6,256 nt of DNA, from contig CAIQIY010000696.1 of assembly GCA_903871975.1 (NCBI GenBank), forward strand, positions 1-6,256, written 5' to 3'. Numbering within the stretch: the stretch's first letter is position 1; each line of letters opens with the position of its first letter. Below are positions 5,117 to 6,256 of the stretch, piece after piece. This DNA is from an uncultured Chloroflexota bacterium (GTDB taxonomy: Bacteria; Chloroflexota; Chloroflexia; Chloroflexales; Roseiflexaceae). The notes under the pieces were generated by a model. That model searched no databases. It saw nothing but the letters and a program-made list of their open reading frames with translations, and was not told where the DNA came from. A program made the translations under genes and the position numbers.

Positions 5117-5536
5117 TCACCGGATGGCCCGCTGCGCGATCGTGCGCACCTCGGCATACCAGCGCTCGAGCACAGCGGCTGGCGGCGGCGCGATATCGGG
5201 CGCCGGTGCGGCGATGATGCCGGCATCAAGCAGCGTCAGCACGCAACGACGCATGCCATCGGCGCACTCGAAGCTACCGCCCAGCGGCGGCGCTCCAGGG
5301 CGCTGCACCGTCACTGCGAGCTGGTATGGCGCGATCGCCGCGCCGTAGGCGTAGTAGTTGAACGCGACAGGCCATGGTTGTTCGGTCGTGATCTGATCGA
5401 ACGCGACATCATGGCGCCGCAGCACGACAGCGATCGCGTCGTGGTGGCTGCTCACACGCGGCGTGCCGACGGCGACCCCGAGCACAAGCAGCAGGATCGC
5501 GCCACCGAGCAGCGCTGTAGCGCCAGCGACCCTCAC
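5117..5536 (-). CDS. Hypothetical membrane-anchored protein, paralogue of the preceding gene
   Basis: 139 aa from GTG at 5536, chosen because its GTGA overlaps the TGA of the gene before it by four bases. Upstream in-frame TTG (5548) and GTG (5545) are alternatives. An N-terminal hydrophobic helix (about residues 4-24) is followed by GTPR and a soluble domain of about 110 residues, probably outside the membrane. It aligns with its upstream neighbour through GT-PR, EQPWP (52-56), YGA (64-66), FEC at 89-91, a C-x6-C pair (C91, C98) and APDI (112-115). The conserved cysteines may form a disulfide. No known family is recognised. It is the last gene of a three-gene unit ending 659 bases before puf; proximity alone suggests, but does not show, a photosynthesis link. 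Confidence 0.78.
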   Translation of the reverse strand: MRVAGATALLGGAILLLVLGVAVGTPRVSSHHDAIAVVLRRHDVAFDQITTEQPWPVAFNYYAYGAAIAPYQLAVTVQRPGAPPLGGSFECADGMRRCVLTLLDAGIIAAPAPDIAPPPAAVLERWYAEVRTIAQRAIR

Positions 5537-5943
5537 GTTGGCCACCAAGGGGCCAGCACATGGCGCGTATCATCGAGCACGCGCTGCCAGAATGACGGCG
5601 GCCCCACGCTGATGTCGGGGATGGGCTGCCGTTCGATGGCGAGCGCCACCAGGGAAATCCGGCAGTCCCGCTGGCCGGTACGACACTCCAGGCGGCCAGC
5701 GATGCGCTGCCCGTCGTCGAGTTCGACGAGCAAGTGCGCACCGTAACGGAGATCATTGACGCTGTCGGGCCAGCGCTGCTCGAGGAAGATCGCACGGTGA
5801 GCGATGCCCTGCTCGTGCAGCACATGGCCGATGGCGGCGACAAACGACGTGAAGCGTGGAGCAGTGCCAGCGGCGATCCAGGCGCACGCTCCCCCCAGCA
5901 GCAGCACACCCGCCAGCAGCAGTGCGCCGTGCTGCCGCATCAT
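5533..5943 (-). CDS. Hypothetical membrane-anchored protein, first of a tandem paralogous pair
   Basis: 136 aa. ATG at 5943 was chosen because it shares one base with the upstream gene's stop (TGATG), with AGGG a few bases before it. An in-frame ATG at 6156 would give 207 aa but would overlap the neighbour by 214 bases, and that extension looks like out-of-frame Arg-rich translation. It has an N-terminal helix (about residues 5-26), then GTAPR (26-30), a His-rich stretch, EQRWP (55-59), RYGA (66-69), a predicted beta hairpin LLVELDDGQRIAGRLEC (71-87), a C-x6-C pair (C87, C94) and IPDI (108-111). The same anchors recur in order in the next gene. Orientation is likely N-in with the domain outside. 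C20 lies in the helix, but GGAC is not a proper lipobox. I do not recognise the family. Confidence 0.8.
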   Translation of the reverse strand: MMRQHGALLLAGVLLLGGACAWIAAGTAPRFTSFVAAIGHVLHEQGIAHRAIFLEQRWPDSVNDLRYGAHLLVELDDGQRIAGRLECRTGQRDCRISLVALAIERQPIPDISVGPPSFWQRVLDDTRHVLAPWWPT

Positions 5944-6256
5944 CAGGAATCGCCCTGCGCCCCGCGCGGCACGCGCGGCTTCTGATAGCGATCGCCCGGC
6001 TGGTACAGATCGCGGTCGGCCATGAACCACAGCGCCTCGGGCAGCTTGAACCACTGCAGGCAGTAGTTGGCCATCGCGAGCCAGTGATCGTACTCGGCTA
6101 CGGTCGTCCCCTGATATGCCACCGCTATCTGCCACTTCCCGACGTAGATCACCCACAGGTGCTGCTTGCGCCGTATGCCTTGCTCGCTGAAGGTGAATGT
6201 CCGGTCGAGCTTGATCAGGTTGCCGTACACGAAATCATCGCCGGCATCCAGCGCGA
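5943..6256 (-). CDS. C-terminal part of an unrecognised protein; 5' end outside window
   Basis: The last 103 codons of a frame that stays open to the window edge. A GTG at 6230 could serve as start, but the frame continues upstream without a stop (reading ALDAGDDF), so a longer gene is likely. The visible part is rich in aromatics, with an alternating hydrophobic stretch LWVIYVGKWQIAVAY suggesting paired beta strands, then AEYDHWLAMANYCLQW as a helix and a polar tail RYQKPRVPRGAQGDS. No family is recognised. Its TGA overlaps the next ATG by one base, so it is translationally coupled to the membrane-protein pair and probably works with them. Confidence 0.72.
   Translation of the reverse strand, partial: ALDAGDDFVYGNLIKLDRTFTFSEQGIRRKQHLWVIYVGKWQIAVAYQGTTVAEYDHWLAMANYCLQWFKLPEALWFMADRDLYQPGDRYQKPRVPRGAQGDS

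Noticed and set aside
5533..6156. 207-codon version of the first paralogue starting at 6156
   Set aside because: The extra 71 residues are out-of-frame translation of the upstream gene. The TGATG start at 5943 and alignment with the paralogue support 136 aa.
1..6256. CRISPR array, tRNA/rRNA genes, insertion sequence or phage genes
   Set aside because: No regularly spaced repeats, no tRNA-like cloverleaf or rRNA sequence, no transposase or integrase frames, and no terminal inverted repeats were seen.

Overview
The window is the photosynthetic reaction-centre locus of a filamentous anoxygenic phototroph of the Roseiflexus type (Chloroflexota). All confident genes lie on the minus strand and read from high to low coordinates. 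The main evidence for the lineage is a single 635-codon gene that carries both reaction-centre subunits, L and M, in one polypeptide. Fused pufLM is known from Roseiflexus and close relatives. Several residues also fit this group: a non-coordinating residue where purple bacteria have the M-side accessory-bacteriochlorophyll histidine, Leu at the M210 position, Gln at the L104 position, and a tetraheme PufC held by a transmembrane helix instead of a lipid anchor. The DNA is visibly GC-rich.

Layout in the direction of transcription. Positions 6256-5117 hold the end of an unrecognised gene and two small membrane-anchored proteins that are diverged tandem paralogues. Stops and starts overlap (TGATG, then GTGA), so these three form one tight transcription unit. 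Positions 5116-4458 are a 659-base non-coding stretch. It contains a textbook sigma70-type promoter (TTGACA, 18-base spacer, TATAAT at 4673-4644) and predicts a leader of about 180 bases. The puf operon follows: pufB (4457-4299, LH1 beta, 52 aa), pufA (4284-4162, LH1 alpha, 40 aa), a 161-base structured gap, pufLM (4000-2093) and pufC (2074-1154, four-heme cytochrome). After a 77-base gap with a strong GC-rich stem-loop comes a PucC-family transporter (1076 to the window edge, 3' end missing). The short genes pufB and pufA would be missed by a length cut-off.

How they work together: PufB and PufA bind bacteriochlorophyll and form the antenna ring, PufLM is the charge-separating core, PufC re-reduces the oxidised special pair from the periplasmic side, and the PucC-like protein probably assists antenna assembly or pigment delivery. 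The large pufA-pufLM gap with hairpin potential sits where purple bacteria use mRNA structure to make far more antenna than reaction centre.

The operon itself is a known type. The points most worth following are the extra helix that lets L and M share one chain, the altered QB-site residues, the Trp-less LH1 alpha, and the paralogous membrane-protein pair upstream, whose function I do not recognise.
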